A DNA stretch of 34,624 bases from Lachnospiraceae bacterium (GCA_017465095.1 JAFTWX010000024.1:1-34624); one strand, 5' to 3'; positions 1-8,406 are shown, counted from the first letter of the stretch. A program made the numbers and translations. The notes: generated by a model from the letters alone, not told the origin.

Positions 1-14
1 TAGTAGATCGAATA

Positions 15-1255
15 ATAATTAACTAGCTGCATTTGGATTAGCTTCTTCTTCCGATATTTCATCGAGTTTATATGTCCAATGAAATACCACTGGCTCTTTA
101 TTGATTTCATCAAAGTACTGATAGATTCTGTCTGCCAGTTCCTGCTTTGATTTTACCCGTATTCCTTTCAGCATCTGTTTTGTCATTTTGCTGAAGAAAC
201 ACTCAATCAGATTGAGCCAGGATGCATGTTTCGGTGTAAACACAAATACATAACGTCCTTCCGGCTTTGTAGCCAGATAATTCTGCACTTCCTTTGATTT
301 ATGTGCAGAATGGTTGTCACAGATGATTCTGATGACATCCCCTTCCGGATACATTTCATCAAGTTTCTTCAAAAGACAGATGAAATCGGTACTTTTATGA
401 GTTTCGCTTACTACAGGAACTGCAATTCCGGTGAGAAGATCGATTCCCGTAATTAGAGACAATGTACCAAGTCTTTTGTATTCATAATCACGATACACAC
501 AGCCGTTTCCGTCTTTCGGACGGAGATCATCACTTGTTGTTGCAATAGCCTGTATTCCCGGCTTTTCGTCACAGGAAATGGTGTGAATCATCGGACTATC
601 GGTTGGAATTATGATCTCTCCATTTTCGTCAAACTGCATTTCAACCTGTTTGTAAACGACAAGGACATCATGCATCTTAGTTTCAAAATCAGGATCTCGT
701 TTTTCACAGTAATACTTGATTTTGAACGGCTTAATTTCGGAACGATTCAGTATCTTCTGTACCATTGGCTTTGTAATAGTTGTAAGCCTTGAATATCCAG
801 CCTCTTCTGCATGACTTTGGATGTACTGATGAAGATTTTTTAAGGTCCAAAGTTCCTGTGCGTAACCAAGAGCGGTAGGACGCTGGCAAGCAATGCTGAT
901 AATCCATGCAATTGCATCATCTGTGATTTCAACAGGTCTTCCTTTGCGTTTATCATCGAACAGAGCACGCTGTACACCACCTTCCTTGAACTTGGAAAGG
1001 CAGAGTTTAACGGTGTTTATATTTACATCCAAGCGTTCGGCAATATCGGTATTCGCTGCTCCCTGTTCTTTGTAAAGAAGCATTTTAGCACGATCAACGA
1101 CCTGCGCTTGAATTGTACGCTGACGAGTGAGTGACTGAAGGTACAAAATCTCTTCGTTTGTAAGTGTAATAGGTTTTGTGTGTGCCATACTGATACCTCA
1201 TTTCTGTTGATACTATCAGTATAACATATCTCACCGAGTTTGGTTAGTTATTTAT
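15..1255 (-). mobile_element. IS630-family insertion sequence
   Basis: A single transposase gene fills almost the whole interval. Near its outer edges lie short imperfect inverted repeats: ATAATTAACTA at 15-25 and, on the other strand, ATAAATAACTA at 1245-1255 (10 of 11 positions alike). IS630 elements insert at TA and duplicate it, but the window starts too close to the left end for the target duplication to be read, so the exact termini are uncertain. The right end directly abuts a truncated protease gene. Confidence 0.75.
19..1188 (-). CDS. IS630 family DDE transposase
   Basis: This 389-residue protein cuts and joins the DNA of its own insertion sequence. The N-terminal third has a helix-turn-helix of the resolvase/Tc1 type (around residues 45-66, with NTDIAERLDVNINTVK). 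The C-terminal RNase H-like domain shows the three catalytic acids in their usual contexts: D207 in SCDEKPG, D291 in ICDNHSAH and E329 in SWLNLIECFFS. The length is that of an intact IS630 transposase and no frameshift is seen, so the copy may be active. The stop codon lies inside the left terminal repeat, as is common in compact insertion sequences. Confidence 0.93.
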   Translation of the reverse strand: MAHTKPITLTNEEILYLQSLTRQRTIQAQVVDRAKMLLYKEQGAANTDIAERLDVNINTVKLCLSKFKEGGVQRALFDDKRKGRPVEITDDAIAWIISIACQRPTALGYAQELWTLKNLHQYIQSHAEEAGYSRLTTITKPMVQKILNRSEIKPFKIKYYCEKRDPDFETKMHDVLVVYKQVEMQFDENGEIIIPTDSPMIHTISCDEKPGIQAIATTSDDLRPKDGNGCVYRDYEYKRLGTLSLITGIDLLTGIAVPVVSETHKSTDFICLLKKLDEMYPEGDVIRIICDNHSAHKSKEVQNYLATKPEGRYVFVFTPKHASWLNLIECFFSKMTKQMLKGIRVKSKQELADRIYQYFDEINKEPVVFHWTYKLDEISEEEANPNAAS

Positions 1256-1262
1256 TTTATAA

Positions 1263-1616
1263 TGTACTAGCTTGAATGAAGCGGATTTAGTGTATGCTGT
1301 GATTGGAATTGTAAACTTGTATTTGGTTTCAATTACCTTTTCAATACTTGTTTTGTGGCGGTCTAATATTTGGATTGCTTGTGGGTTACATAGTGCATGG
1401 AATTTTATATTATATGTGATTATGGGTTTGTCCTTAAGTGGAAGTGAAAGTGTTTCAAAAGGAGTAGTTCTTTTTAGTGTAAAAGATACTAGTATCCTCA
1501 ATGGTGCAGATTACGGAATAGAAGCAAGTGTTATTACAACAGTAGTGTTAGGAATGTTGTTATTTGTTATGGTAAAAGGATGGAAAGGTAGGATTGGTAA
1601 AGATGGAATTTCATAA
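1263..1616 (+). pseudogene. CPBP family intramembrane protease, 3' remnant
   Basis: About 115 codons remain from the C-terminal part of a CPBP (CAAX protease/bacteriocin-processing, Abi) membrane protein. The diagnostic last motif, a histidine followed by WNF in IACGLHSAWNF, is present, flanked by two hydrophobic segments. The reading frame is closed just upstream by TAA at 1260-1262, at the end of the insertion sequence, and the motifs expected nearer the N-terminus (the EExxxR glutamates and the first histidine) are missing. The only local start is a TTG at 1272 without a good ribosome site. The simplest reading is that the insertion sequence cut the gene in two. The fragment overlaps the following XRE gene by 14 bases, a pairing often seen for small regulated membrane proteases. 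Confidence 0.75.
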
Positions 1617-1992
1617 TAAATTGTATAATCTTCGAAAACAAAAAGGCTTATCACAAGAAGAACTTGCTAATCGTTTGAATGTTTCTCGGCAAACCATTTC
1701 AAAATGGGAAGTGGGGGACTCGACACCTGATATGGAAAAACTGATTGCTATTAGTGATATGTTCGAAATTTCTTTGGATGAGCTAGTAATGGATAAAGTA
1801 CCAACTCAAATAGGGGAAAATTCCTTTAAGTCAGAAATTGCAAGCGAACTAAAGGAAAAAGTATTAACTGATGAAAACAAGAAGAAGGCAAAAAAAGGAT
1901 TGAAGATTGCGGCAATTATTTTTGGAGTGATTTTTTTGATTGATGTTATTTCTATGATTGTTTATGTTTGTTTGTATGGTTTTCCACAGTAA
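1603..1992 (+). CDS. XRE family regulator with C-terminal membrane segment
   Basis: This is a 129-residue protein from ATG 1603; an in-frame TTG at 1594 is a weaker alternative. Residues 3-58 form a classical HTH_3 domain (LRKQKGLSQEELANRL, then VSRQTISKWEVG). A lysine-rich stretch follows, and residues about 102-126 form one hydrophobic membrane segment, so the repressor is probably tethered to the inner face of the membrane. Its start overlaps the end of the truncated CPBP protease gene, implying one transcript and perhaps a shared function before the IS630 insertion. Its targets cannot be inferred from the sequence. Confidence 0.85.
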   Translation: MEFHNKLYNLRKQKGLSQEELANRLNVSRQTISKWEVGDSTPDMEKLIAISDMFEISLDELVMDKVPTQIGENSFKSEIASELKEKVLTDENKKKAKKGLKIAAIIFGVIFLIDVISMIVYVCLYGFPQ

Positions 1993-2022
1993 GGTGAAAA
2001 TTTCAGGTTTCACCTGTTTAAA
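1992..2022 (+). terminator. hairpin at the end of the XRE gene
   Basis: AGGTGAAA at 1992-1999 pairs perfectly with TTTCACCT at 2008-2015 across an 8-base loop and is followed by GTTTAAAA. The U tract is weak, so termination may be leaky. Confidence 0.5.
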
Positions 2023-2057
2023 ATCTCAAATAAAAAGTAAGGAGATTCCCTGCCTTG

Positions 2058-2087
2058 TCATATTCCCTCCCCTCCCCCGCATACATT
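2058..2087 (+). promoter_or_regulatory. SigmaE-type promoter of spoIIID
   Basis: TCATATT at 2058-2064 matches the SigmaE -35 consensus (KMATATT). After 15 bases, CATACATT at 2080-2087 matches the -10 consensus (CATACAMT) at 7 of 8 positions. In Bacillus subtilis spoIIID is transcribed by mother-cell SigmaE, so motif and gene agree. Confidence 0.75.
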
Positions 2088-2115
2088 GTAAAAACAATGA
2101 TTTCAGGGGGAGACT

Positions 2116-2373
2116 TTGAAACAATATATTGAGGAGCGGGCAATCGGCATCGCTAACTACATTATCGAGCAAAATGCCACCGTGCGCCAGACGGCCAAGG
2201 CGTTCGGGGTGAGCAAGAGTACGGTACATAAAGACGTCACAGAGCGTCTGCCGGCGTTCAACCACGCGCTGGCAAAAGAGGCCAGGAAGGTACTTGATGT
2301 GAACAAATCCGAGCGTCACATCCGGGGCGGTATGGCGACAAAAGAAAAATATCTTCAACAGCATATCGGTTAA
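2116..2373 (+). CDS. spoIIID: stage III sporulation protein D, mother-cell transcription factor
   Basis: SpoIIID is a small DNA-binding protein that adjusts the SigmaE regulon in the mother cell and helps switch on sigK during spore formation. The 85-residue product has the family length and its helix-turn-helix (ATVRQTAKAFGVSKSTVHKDVTERL, residues about 21-45), followed by the characteristic tail with RHIRGGMATKEKY. The start is a TTG at 2116, preceded by AGGGGGAG at 2105-2112; no ATG start fits. A SigmaE-type promoter lies 29 bases upstream and a terminator just downstream, so the gene is probably monocistronic. Its presence implies that the organism has a sporulation programme. Confidence 0.95.
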   Translation: MKQYIEERAIGIANYIIEQNATVRQTAKAFGVSKSTVHKDVTERLPAFNHALAKEARKVLDVNKSERHIRGGMATKEKYLQQHIG

Positions 2374-2377
2374 ATGA

Positions 2378-2413
2378 CAGGGTAGCCCGGACTTGCGGGT
2401 TGCCCTGGTTTTG
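2378..2413 (+). terminator. rho-independent terminator after spoIIID
   Basis: A GC-rich hairpin, CAGGGTAGCCCG pairing with CGGGTTGCCCTG (two non-Watson-Crick positions) across a short loop, is followed by GTTTTGT. Confidence 0.7.
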
Positions 2414-2437
2414 TGTGAAGTGATTCTATTTAAACTA

Positions 2438-2466
2438 TTTACCTTACCTTCAATTTGTACTAAAAT
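2438..2466 (+). promoter_or_regulatory. possible leaderless promoter of the MATE operon
   Basis: TTTACC at 2438-2443 and TAAAAT at 2461-2466 are separated by exactly 17 bases. Transcription would begin about 7 bases later, at or next to the A of the ATG at 2473. No Shine-Dalgarno sequence precedes this ATG, which fits a leaderless message, but both hexamers are only 4-5 out of 6. Confidence 0.4.
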
Positions 2467-2472
2467 AACCCC

Positions 2473-3873
2473 ATGAAATCAAATACAACCATGGAAAATC
2501 AAACGAATACAAAACCAACCAAACCTCAAACCCCTCTTTTCACCAACCGCGCCCTCACGGCCCTGATTCTCCCGCTTATCCTGGAGCAGGCGCTGGCGAT
2601 CACGGTCGGGATGGCGGATACGATGATGATTTCGTCTGTGGGTGAGGCGGCCGTGTCGGGCGTTTCGCTCGTGGACATGCTGAATATGCTCATATTCAGT
2701 GTTCTGTCGGCATTGTCCACCGGAGGATGTGTCGTCATCAGCCAAAGTCTGGGAGCCGGGAAGAAGGACGAGGCGCTCAAAGGAACAAAGCAGCTGCTTT
2801 TCACAGTGGCTGTTTTTAGTGTGCTTATTGCAACCATTGCCATCGCTTTCCGAGAAGGGATTTTGCGTCTCTTTTTCGGAAAAATTGAGGCGGATGTTAT
2901 GCAGGCGGCGCTTACATATCTGGTGATTTCGGCGTTTTCATTTCCGTTTTTGGGAGTGTACAATGCCTGTGCAGCCATGTTCCGCGCCATGGGTAAGTCT
3001 AATGTAACTTTTATCGTGTCCATTATCGGAAATGTGATTAATGTGGTCGGAAATGCAATCTGTATTTTCGGGCTGCACATGGGAGTGGCGGGAGTAGCAA
3101 TCCCGACGCTTGTTTCGCGTGTCGTGATGGGCATGATTTTGTATGTTCTGTTGCGCAATCCGCATCGCGAGCTTTATTTTTCGCAGGAACGATTCCGTAT
3201 AAATAAAGGAATTATTCAAAAAATATTATATATCGGAATTCCGGGCGGAATAGAGGGCGGAATTTTTCAACTCGGGCGTGTTGTCGTTGTGAGCATTATT
3301 TCCGGTTTCGGAACGGTGCAGATTGCCGCGAACGGTGTAGCGAACAGTCTCGATGCTATGGGCTGTATTATCGGGCAGGCGATGAATCTGGCCATGGTGA
3401 CGGTAATCGGACATTGCGTCGGCGCTGGCGATGAAAAGCAGATTCGGTTTTTTACAAAAAAACTGATGGCGATTACTTATGCGGCGACAATTGCGCTGAA
3501 CAGTTTGATTCTTTTGTTTTTGCATCCGATTTTGTCGATATACGGATTGTCTGAAGAGACGACGGCGCTGGCATATGTTCTCGTCATGATTCACAATGGG
3601 ATGGCGATGTTGCTCTGGCCGGCTTCGTTTGTGCTTCCGAACATGCTCCGTGCGTGCAACGATGTGCGTTACCCTATGGTAATGTCGATTTTTTCTATGT
3701 GTGCCTTCCGCATCGGATTCAGTATTGTTTTCGGCATTTGGATGCAGATGGGAGCGCTCGGTGTCTGGTACGCTATGGTGATGGACTGGATATTCCGAAG
3801 TCTTTGTTTTGTGGGAAGGTATTTGAGGGGAACGTGGAAAAAAGCAGCAGGAGTACAAAATGAACAGAATTGA
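2473..3873 (+). CDS. MATE family efflux transporter (first copy)
   Basis: This is a 466-residue polytopic membrane protein of the MATE family, which exports drugs or metabolites in exchange for Na+ or H+. About twelve hydrophobic segments are arranged as two similar halves. The first helix region (LILPLILEQALAITVGMADTMMISSVGEAAVSGVSL) carries the usual MATE motif, with an aspartate in the first helix region. The length is standard. No ribosome binding site precedes the ATG; ATG 2491 is an alternative start with none either. The last 14 bases overlap the start of the GCS2/ATP-grasp fusion gene, so the two are translationally coupled and the exporter may carry the product of that enzyme. This substrate link is inference. 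Confidence 0.9.
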   Translation: MKSNTTMENQTNTKPTKPQTPLFTNRALTALILPLILEQALAITVGMADTMMISSVGEAAVSGVSLVDMLNMLIFSVLSALSTGGCVVISQSLGAGKKDEALKGTKQLLFTVAVFSVLIATIAIAFREGILRLFFGKIEADVMQAALTYLVISAFSFPFLGVYNACAAMFRAMGKSNVTFIVSIIGNVINVVGNAICIFGLHMGVAGVAIPTLVSRVVMGMILYVLLRNPHRELYFSQERFRINKGIIQKILYIGIPGGIEGGIFQLGRVVVVSIISGFGTVQIAANGVANSLDAMGCIIGQAMNLAMVTVIGHCVGAGDEKQIRFFTKKLMAITYAATIALNSLILLFLHPILSIYGLSEETTALAYVLVMIHNGMAMLLWPASFVLPNMLRACNDVRYPMVMSIFSMCAFRIGFSIVFGIWMQMGALGVWYAMVMDWIFRSLCFVGRYLRGTWKKAAGVQNEQN

Positions 3874-6358
3874 AAGTATTGTAAATTATATAAATAAGGG
3901 TGCCACCGATCAGCAGAGAGTCGGTTTGGAACTGGAGCATTTTATATGTAACGATGAATATGAAATGATCTCCTATCCGGAGATGGCGGAGTGTCTGGAG
4001 GAGATCTGCGAAAAGGCGGGCGGTAAGGCGTTCCGGATTGGAGGAAAGGTCTACGGTATTTTTTGCATGGATTATAACATCAGCATTGAGCCGTCATGTC
4101 AGCTGGAAATCAGCATTTATCCGAAGGAAACGCCGCAGGAAATCAAGGAGATTTACGACGAGTTTCGCTCGGTTTGCGAGTCGGTTTTTGTTAGTCGTGG
4201 TTATCGCCTTTCACAGTCGGGAGTGTTCCCGCTTGTGGAAAACGGTGAGATGTCAGTGGGTGCCCTTGGGCTGATTCCGAAGGACCGTTACCTGCGGATG
4301 GACGAGCATTTTAAAGCGACGGGCGACCATGGCAGATACATGATGCGTGCGACGGCGTCCACGCAGGTCTGCATCGATTTTTCCTCTGAGGAGGATGCGA
4401 TGAAGAAACTGCGCGTATTGCAGAAGCTTGCGCCGATCCTTTCGCTTATCGCAGAGAATAAGAGCGGTATCGGTACCGGAAAAGAATGGAAAAAACATCT
4501 TCTTCGCAATCAGATTTGGCGCGATGTGGATCCGGTGCGATGCGGATATTTGGATGGTTCAGTCAGCACAGATTACTCGTTTGAAAAGTATGCGCAGTAT
4601 TTGACGGCGCATGCGGATATCTTGTTCCGCGGAGAGAATCTGCCGGAGGACGGGCTCGATACGGCGGATATCGAGCATTTGATTTCCGTTTATTTTCCGA
4701 TGGTGCGTCTGAAAACGTATCTGGAATTCCGGGCGGCGGACAGTATGCCCGCAGATCGTGCGATCGGATTTGCGATGCTGATAAAGAATCTTATGTACGA
4801 AGAGGATATTTTGAATGCCCTTGATGAGCGTCTCGGACATGTTGAAACGGTGGCGGATATTTACGCAGCGGAGGACGAAATCTTTGAGCGGGGATTTCAT
4901 GCAGTTGTCTATGGCAAACATATTATGGAGTGGATGAAGGATTTGTTTGTTGCAGCGCTCGGATGTGTCATGGGTGATGATAAGGAAGCAGAACGGGCAT
5001 ATATAACAAAGGCAATTCCGTTGCCTTTGTTAAACTATGAGTACAAAGAGTTAGTCGCAGGTAAGGAAGATGCACACAGTGAGTCGGCGCTCGGAATCCG
5101 GGAATATCTGATGAATTCGACCGCCAAGTACCATGGACGTGTTGTGCGGACGCTTTATCTTCCGAAGCTTTTTACGCCGAGAGAGATCGGTGTTTTTAAT
5201 CAGGCCATAAAGGAGCTTTACGGGATTTTTGACAAAGTGTATGCGGAGTTTGAGAGAAATGAATCTTACCGCAGTCTCTTTGGATTTTCTCCGGAGCTTG
5301 AGGAATTGATTTTGAGGCAGAAGAAATACAGCTGCAACATTCCGATTGCGCGCATCGACATTTTTTACGATGAGGAGACAAGAGATTTTAAATTCTGCGA
5401 GTTTAACACGGACGGAACCAGCGCAATGAACGAAGACCGTGAGCTCAATATCGCTTTTTCGCAGACCAAAGCCTATCAGGAGTTTGCCAAAGCTCACCGG
5501 TTATCGTCTTTTGAGTTGTTTGATACCTGGGTGGACGAGGCTCTGAAGTTGTATGGGGAGTTTGCCGGCGTGGCGGATCTTCCGAACGTTGCCATCGTTG
5601 ATTTCATGGAGAGTGCGACGGAAAACGAGTTCAAGATTTTTGTGGAGCGCTTTGAAAAGAGAGGATGTAGGGCAGAAATCTGTGACATCCGCAATATCCG
5701 CTGGGACGGTGAGCGTTGCATAACACCGACCGGTATGGAGATAGATGTGATTTACCGTCGCGCGGTTACTTCAGACATACTTTCTCACATGGATGAGGTG
5801 CAGGATTTTATTGCCGCTGTAAAGAGTGACAGAATTTGTCTGCTCGGAGACTTCCGCACGCAGATTGCCCATAACAAGGTGCTTTATAAGATTCTTCATA
5901 TGAAAGAGACGATGCGTTTGCTGACGAGAGTGGAGCAGGAGTTTGTGAAGGCTCATGTTCCTTACACGGTGGCGCTGGATGAAATGTTTGCACCGGGTAA
6001 CGAACAGCTGAAGCAGGAGGTTCTTACAAATAAGGATGCATGGATTATCAAGCCGGAGGATTCCTATGGTTCCCGCGGTGTTCACGCCGGCGTCGAGCAT
6101 GAGAGTGACGAAGAGTGGGAGCAGATTTTGTCGGAAAACTGTGGTAAGAAATACATTCTGCAAGCATTCAACAATCCGTACGAGTTGCCGAACATTGACT
6201 ATACAGAAGATGGTTATCGCTGGGTAAATGCCAGTAATCTGACTGGGCTTTTCGTATATAACGGAAGGTTGCGCGGTGCTTACTCGCGTATCAGTTTCGT
6301 GAAAATGATTTCCACACAGTACAGCGAAATGTCGTCTCCGACAGTGCTTGTGGATTGA
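3860..6358 (+). CDS. GCS2-type glutamate-cysteine ligase fused to a circularly permuted ATP-grasp ligase
   Basis: This 832-residue two-domain enzyme probably makes a gamma-glutamylcysteine-type compound. Residues about 1-370 resemble the GCS2 (plant/proteobacterial EgtA-like) ligase family: RVGLELE at 20-26, an EPxxQxE metal/substrate motif (E77, Q81, E83) and a [12 protein letters not shown] segment (158-169). From about 480 on, the protein resembles circularly permuted ATP-grasp enzymes related to glutathionylspermidine synthase: [13 protein letters not shown] near 514-526, YRR near 632, a [11 protein letters not shown] segment at 663-673 and an ATP-binding [10 protein letters not shown] at 731-740. 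The architecture differs from the known GshF fusion, which joins a gamma-proteobacterial type GshA to a D-Ala ligase-like ATP-grasp. AGGAG at 3849-3853 sets the start, which overlaps the MATE gene. The second reaction and its acceptor are unknown; glutathione is one option. Confidence 0.8.
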   Translation: MNRIESIVNYINKGATDQQRVGLELEHFICNDEYEMISYPEMAECLEEICEKAGGKAFRIGGKVYGIFCMDYNISIEPSCQLEISIYPKETPQEIKEIYDEFRSVCESVFVSRGYRLSQSGVFPLVENGEMSVGALGLIPKDRYLRMDEHFKATGDHGRYMMRATASTQVCIDFSSEEDAMKKLRVLQKLAPILSLIAENKSGIGTGKEWKKHLLRNQIWRDVDPVRCGYLDGSVSTDYSFEKYAQYLTAHADILFRGENLPEDGLDTADIEHLISVYFPMVRLKTYLEFRAADSMPADRAIGFAMLIKNLMYEEDILNALDERLGHVETVADIYAAEDEIFERGFHAVVYGKHIMEWMKDLFVAALGCVMGDDKEAERAYITKAIPLPLLNYEYKELVAGKEDAHSESALGIREYLMNSTAKYHGRVVRTLYLPKLFTPREIGVFNQAIKELYGIFDKVYAEFERNESYRSLFGFSPELEELILRQKKYSCNIPIARIDIFYDEETRDFKFCEFNTDGTSAMNEDRELNIAFSQTKAYQEFAKAHRLSSFELFDTWVDEALKLYGEFAGVADLPNVAIVDFMESATENEFKIFVERFEKRGCRAEICDIRNIRWDGERCITPTGMEIDVIYRRAVTSDILSHMDEVQDFIAAVKSDRICLLGDFRTQIAHNKVLYKILHMKETMRLLTRVEQEFVKAHVPYTVALDEMFAPGNEQLKQEVLTNKDAWIIKPEDSYGSRGVHAGVEHESDEEWEQILSENCGKKYILQAFNNPYELPNIDYTEDGYRWVNASNLTGLFVYNGRLRGAYSRISFVKMISTQYSEMSSPTVLVD

Positions 6359-6367
6359 TAGTTCGTA

Positions 6368-6396
6368 TTGCGGAAACTGTCGATTTATACTATATT
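6368..6396 (+). promoter_or_regulatory. possible promoter of xpt
   Basis: TTGCGG at 6368-6373 and TATATT at 6391-6396 are spaced by 17 bases, 36 bases before the xpt start. The -10 box is good and the -35 box poor. No purine riboswitch aptamer fits in the 73-base gap. Confidence 0.4.
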
Positions 6397-6431
6397 TAGA
6401 TACAAAACTACGAAACACGGGAGCGAAAAAC

Positions 6432-7013
6432 ATGAACTTTTTAGAAGAGAGAATTGCAAAAGACGGAATTGTAAAAGAGGGAAATGTGTTAAAGGTGGAC
6501 AGCTTTTTGAATCATCAGATAGATATTGCATTGTTCAATCAGATGGGTCAGGAGTGGAAAAAACGTTTTGAAGGAAAGCCGATTAACAAGATTCTGACAA
6601 TTGAGGCTTCCGGCATCGGTATTGCCTGTATTGCGGCTCAGCATTTCGGTGTACCGGTTGTATTTGCGAAAAAGAGCAAGAGTATCAATATGGAAGGTGA
6701 AATGTATGTGGCGGAGGTAGAGTCCTTTACACATCGATGTAAAAATCAGGTGATTGTATCCAAAAAGTTTCTCGGACCGGAAGATCACGTGCTGATTATT
6801 GACGACTTTTTGGCAAATGGTTGTGCGCTTCAAGGTCTGATTGGAATTGTGCAGTCAGCCGGAGCTACTGTAGAAGGAATCGGAATTGCAGTGGAAAAGG
6901 GATTCCAGGCTGGAGGAAGAATGATCCGCAATTTAGGCTATCAGCTTGAGTCGCTTGCGATTGTGGAGAGTATGGATGCGACAGATGGAAACATTTCATT
7001 TCGTGAACAGTAA
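6432..7013 (+). CDS. xpt: xanthine phosphoribosyltransferase
   Basis: This enzyme converts xanthine and PRPP to XMP in purine salvage. The 193-residue product begins [12 protein letters not shown] and keeps the family features: the SFLNHQID region at about 24-31, the EASGIGIA segment, and the PRPP-binding loop [14 protein letters not shown] at about 120-133, where two acidic residues contact the ribose. The frame is open upstream to 6348, but ATG 6432 preceded by GGAG at 6420-6423 matches the family N-terminus. It lies 73 bases after the GCS2/ATP-grasp gene on the same strand, with its own possible promoter and a strong terminator after it. The product feeds XMP to GuaA, which is encoded elsewhere in the window. 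Confidence 0.95.
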   Translation: MNFLEERIAKDGIVKEGNVLKVDSFLNHQIDIALFNQMGQEWKKRFEGKPINKILTIEASGIGIACIAAQHFGVPVVFAKKSKSINMEGEMYVAEVESFTHRCKNQVIVSKKFLGPEDHVLIIDDFLANGCALQGLIGIVQSAGATVEGIGIAVEKGFQAGGRMIRNLGYQLESLAIVESMDATDGNISFREQ

Positions 7014-7080
7014 ATTTTAGAAACATCAATGGTTTCTTCAGAGGAACTTTGATTCTTTTGATTGGAAATATAGCATTGAC

Positions 7081-7122
7081 TGGGCATATAGCAAAAGAAA
7101 TAAGCTATATGCCCAATTTTTG
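7081..7122 (+). terminator. rho-independent terminator after xpt
   Basis: TGGGCATATAGC at 7081-7092 pairs perfectly with GCTATATGCCCA at 7104-7115 (12 bp), followed by ATTTTTG. Confidence 0.92.
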
Positions 7123-7224
7123 TACCCAAAACAGAGGTTTACATAACGACAAGAAAATACCACAAAATACAAGCAAGAATAACATAATCTCAAACACCTC
7201 ACACCAAAAAATTAAAAAAAACTA

Positions 7225-7253
7225 TTGACAAATATATCGACTGGCGATATATT
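7225..7253 (+). promoter_or_regulatory. SigmaA promoter of padR-DUF2812
   Basis: TTGACA at 7225-7230 and TATATT at 7248-7253 are 17 bases apart. A palindrome, probably the PadR operator, occupies the spacer and runs into the -10 box. Confidence 0.85.
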
Positions 7254-7283
7254 ATAGATACGACATATCGGATGGCGATACAT
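7232..7283 (+). promoter_or_regulatory. two tandem PadR operator-like palindromes
   Basis: The first site, 7232-7252, has arms ATATATCG and CGATATAT around a 5-base centre (perfect inverted repeat). The second, 7263-7283, has arms ACATATCG and CGATACAT around another 5-base centre. Both contain ATATCG-N2-TGGCGATA and start 31 bases apart, about three helical turns. Autorepression by the downstream PadR protein is the likely use. Confidence 0.65.
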
Positions 7284-7340
7284 CGGGACGCGATAAAAGA
7301 AAATTTTATAAGATAAGCAGCAAAGCAAGGAGGAACAGAA

Positions 7341-7658
7341 GTGGCAGAGAAAGATTTACCTTTAACAGAAGCCGTGTATTACATATTGTTAGCCCTGCGC
7401 AAGCCGAACCATGGATATGGCATTACGCAGGAAGTGGAGGAATTGACCGGGGGGCGTGTAACCCTCGGTGCAGGAACACTTTACGGAGCGATTCAGACAT
7501 TGCAGAAGAAGGGCTGGATTGACATTCACAGCGTGGACACGGAGTCGCGCAAAAAGAAAGAGTACATCATCACGGAAGCAGGCAGAGAGGTTTTTGAGGC
7601 AGAGAAAAAACGTCTGCAGGAACTTTTAGATAACGCAAAACTTATGGAGGGAAAATAA
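7341..7658 (+). CDS. PadR family transcriptional regulator
   Basis: This is a 105-residue winged-helix repressor of the short PadR class. The sequence runs through the family signature: LTEAVYYILLALRKPNHGYGI, then TLGAGTLYGAIQTLQKKGWI, the wing YIITEAGREVFEAE, and a C-terminal dimerisation helix. The start is GTG 7341, after AAGGAGG at 7327-7333. Two palindromes in and after the promoter suggest that it represses its own operon, as is usual for PadR proteins. The DUF2812 gene follows one base after its stop codon. The inducing signal is unknown. Confidence 0.93.
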   Translation: MAEKDLPLTEAVYYILLALRKPNHGYGITQEVEELTGGRVTLGAGTLYGAIQTLQKKGWIDIHSVDTESRKKKEYIITEAGREVFEAEKKRLQELLDNAKLMEGK

Positions 7659-7659
7659 G

Positions 7660-8382
7660 ATGACAAAGTTTAGATTATATTGGGATAAAGATGCAGAAAC
7701 AAAATGGTTAAATGAAATGGCAGATGAGGGCTGGGCAATGACCGGATTCTTTGCAGGTTTTTACCGATTCGAGGAAAGCGAAAAAGGCAAGTGGAGATAT
7801 CAGGTGGATTTCGGCGAGAAGTTCGGTGCGGTGACTGAGGATTATCGTGAATTTATGAGTGAAGCCGGAATTCAGATTGCGCAAAACTGGGGATACTGGA
7901 TTATTCTTCGCAAACCTGCATCGGAAGGCGAGTTTGAGCTTTATACGGACGTGGAATCGAGCATTGAACATTACAGCAAGATTTTGACCATGTTTAAGGT
8001 GGTATTTGTTATAGAACTTCTTTGTCTTTTTATAGAAATTTTTGCGGCTTTAAACGGTGCAGACATCGGTTGGGTGTTTGCATGTATCGTCGGAGCACTT
8101 ACATTTGCCGTTCTCAATGCTGCGGTTAAAACAAAGAACATAATACTGGAGCTGAAGGGCAGACAGTCGGGTATTGAGGCGGACAAAGATAACAGACAGT
8201 TTTCGCCGCTTTTAATGGCAGGACTTTTACTTAACTCCTGTGCACTTTTGATGGGACAGTCCGATTCGCTGTCGGCAACGATGACGGGGCCGGTGAAAAT
8301 GGGGATACAGATTGTTGCAATTATATTAATGTTGGTTGGGATTGCAAAGACGGCGGCAGCCGGAAGTTCGGTATCAAAGTAA
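7660..8382 (+). CDS. DUF2812 domain membrane protein
   Basis: This 240-residue protein has a soluble N-terminal DUF2812 domain (residues about 1-105, starting KFRLYWDKDAETKWLNEMADEGWAM at 3-27) and a hydrophobic second half with about four membrane segments (around 110-130, 133-155, 180-200 and 212-232). DUF2812 proteins are typically encoded directly behind a PadR repressor, as here, with one base between the genes. Their biochemical role is not established; a part in envelope stress sensing is often supposed, but nothing in this sequence shows it. Confidence 0.85.
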   Translation: MTKFRLYWDKDAETKWLNEMADEGWAMTGFFAGFYRFEESEKGKWRYQVDFGEKFGAVTEDYREFMSEAGIQIAQNWGYWIILRKPASEGEFELYTDVESSIEHYSKILTMFKVVFVIELLCLFIEIFAALNGADIGWVFACIVGALTFAVLNAAVKTKNIILELKGRQSGIEADKDNRQFSPLLMAGLLLNSCALLMGQSDSLSATMTGPVKMGIQIVAIILMLVGIAKTAAAGSSVSK

Positions 8383-8406
8383 GTCGAGGCTAATTGAAAA
8401 AGCACG

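Larger units (their letters stand above)
7014..7340. other. intergenic region between xpt and padR
   Basis: This 327-base gap holds the xpt terminator (7081-7122), about 100 A-rich bases in which nothing further is recognised, and the padR promoter with two operator-like palindromes (7225-7283). No gene is seen. Confidence 0.8.

Noticed and set aside
3226..3858. Long antisense reading frames opposite the first MATE gene
   Set aside because: They have biased composition rich in His/Arg/Asn, no ribosome sites and no recognisable domains; they are shadows of the plus-strand gene.
6359..6431. Guanine/xanthine riboswitch upstream of xpt
   Set aside because: The gap is 73 bases and shows none of the conserved loop sequences of the purine aptamer. 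The same was checked before guaA (22688-23006) with no match.
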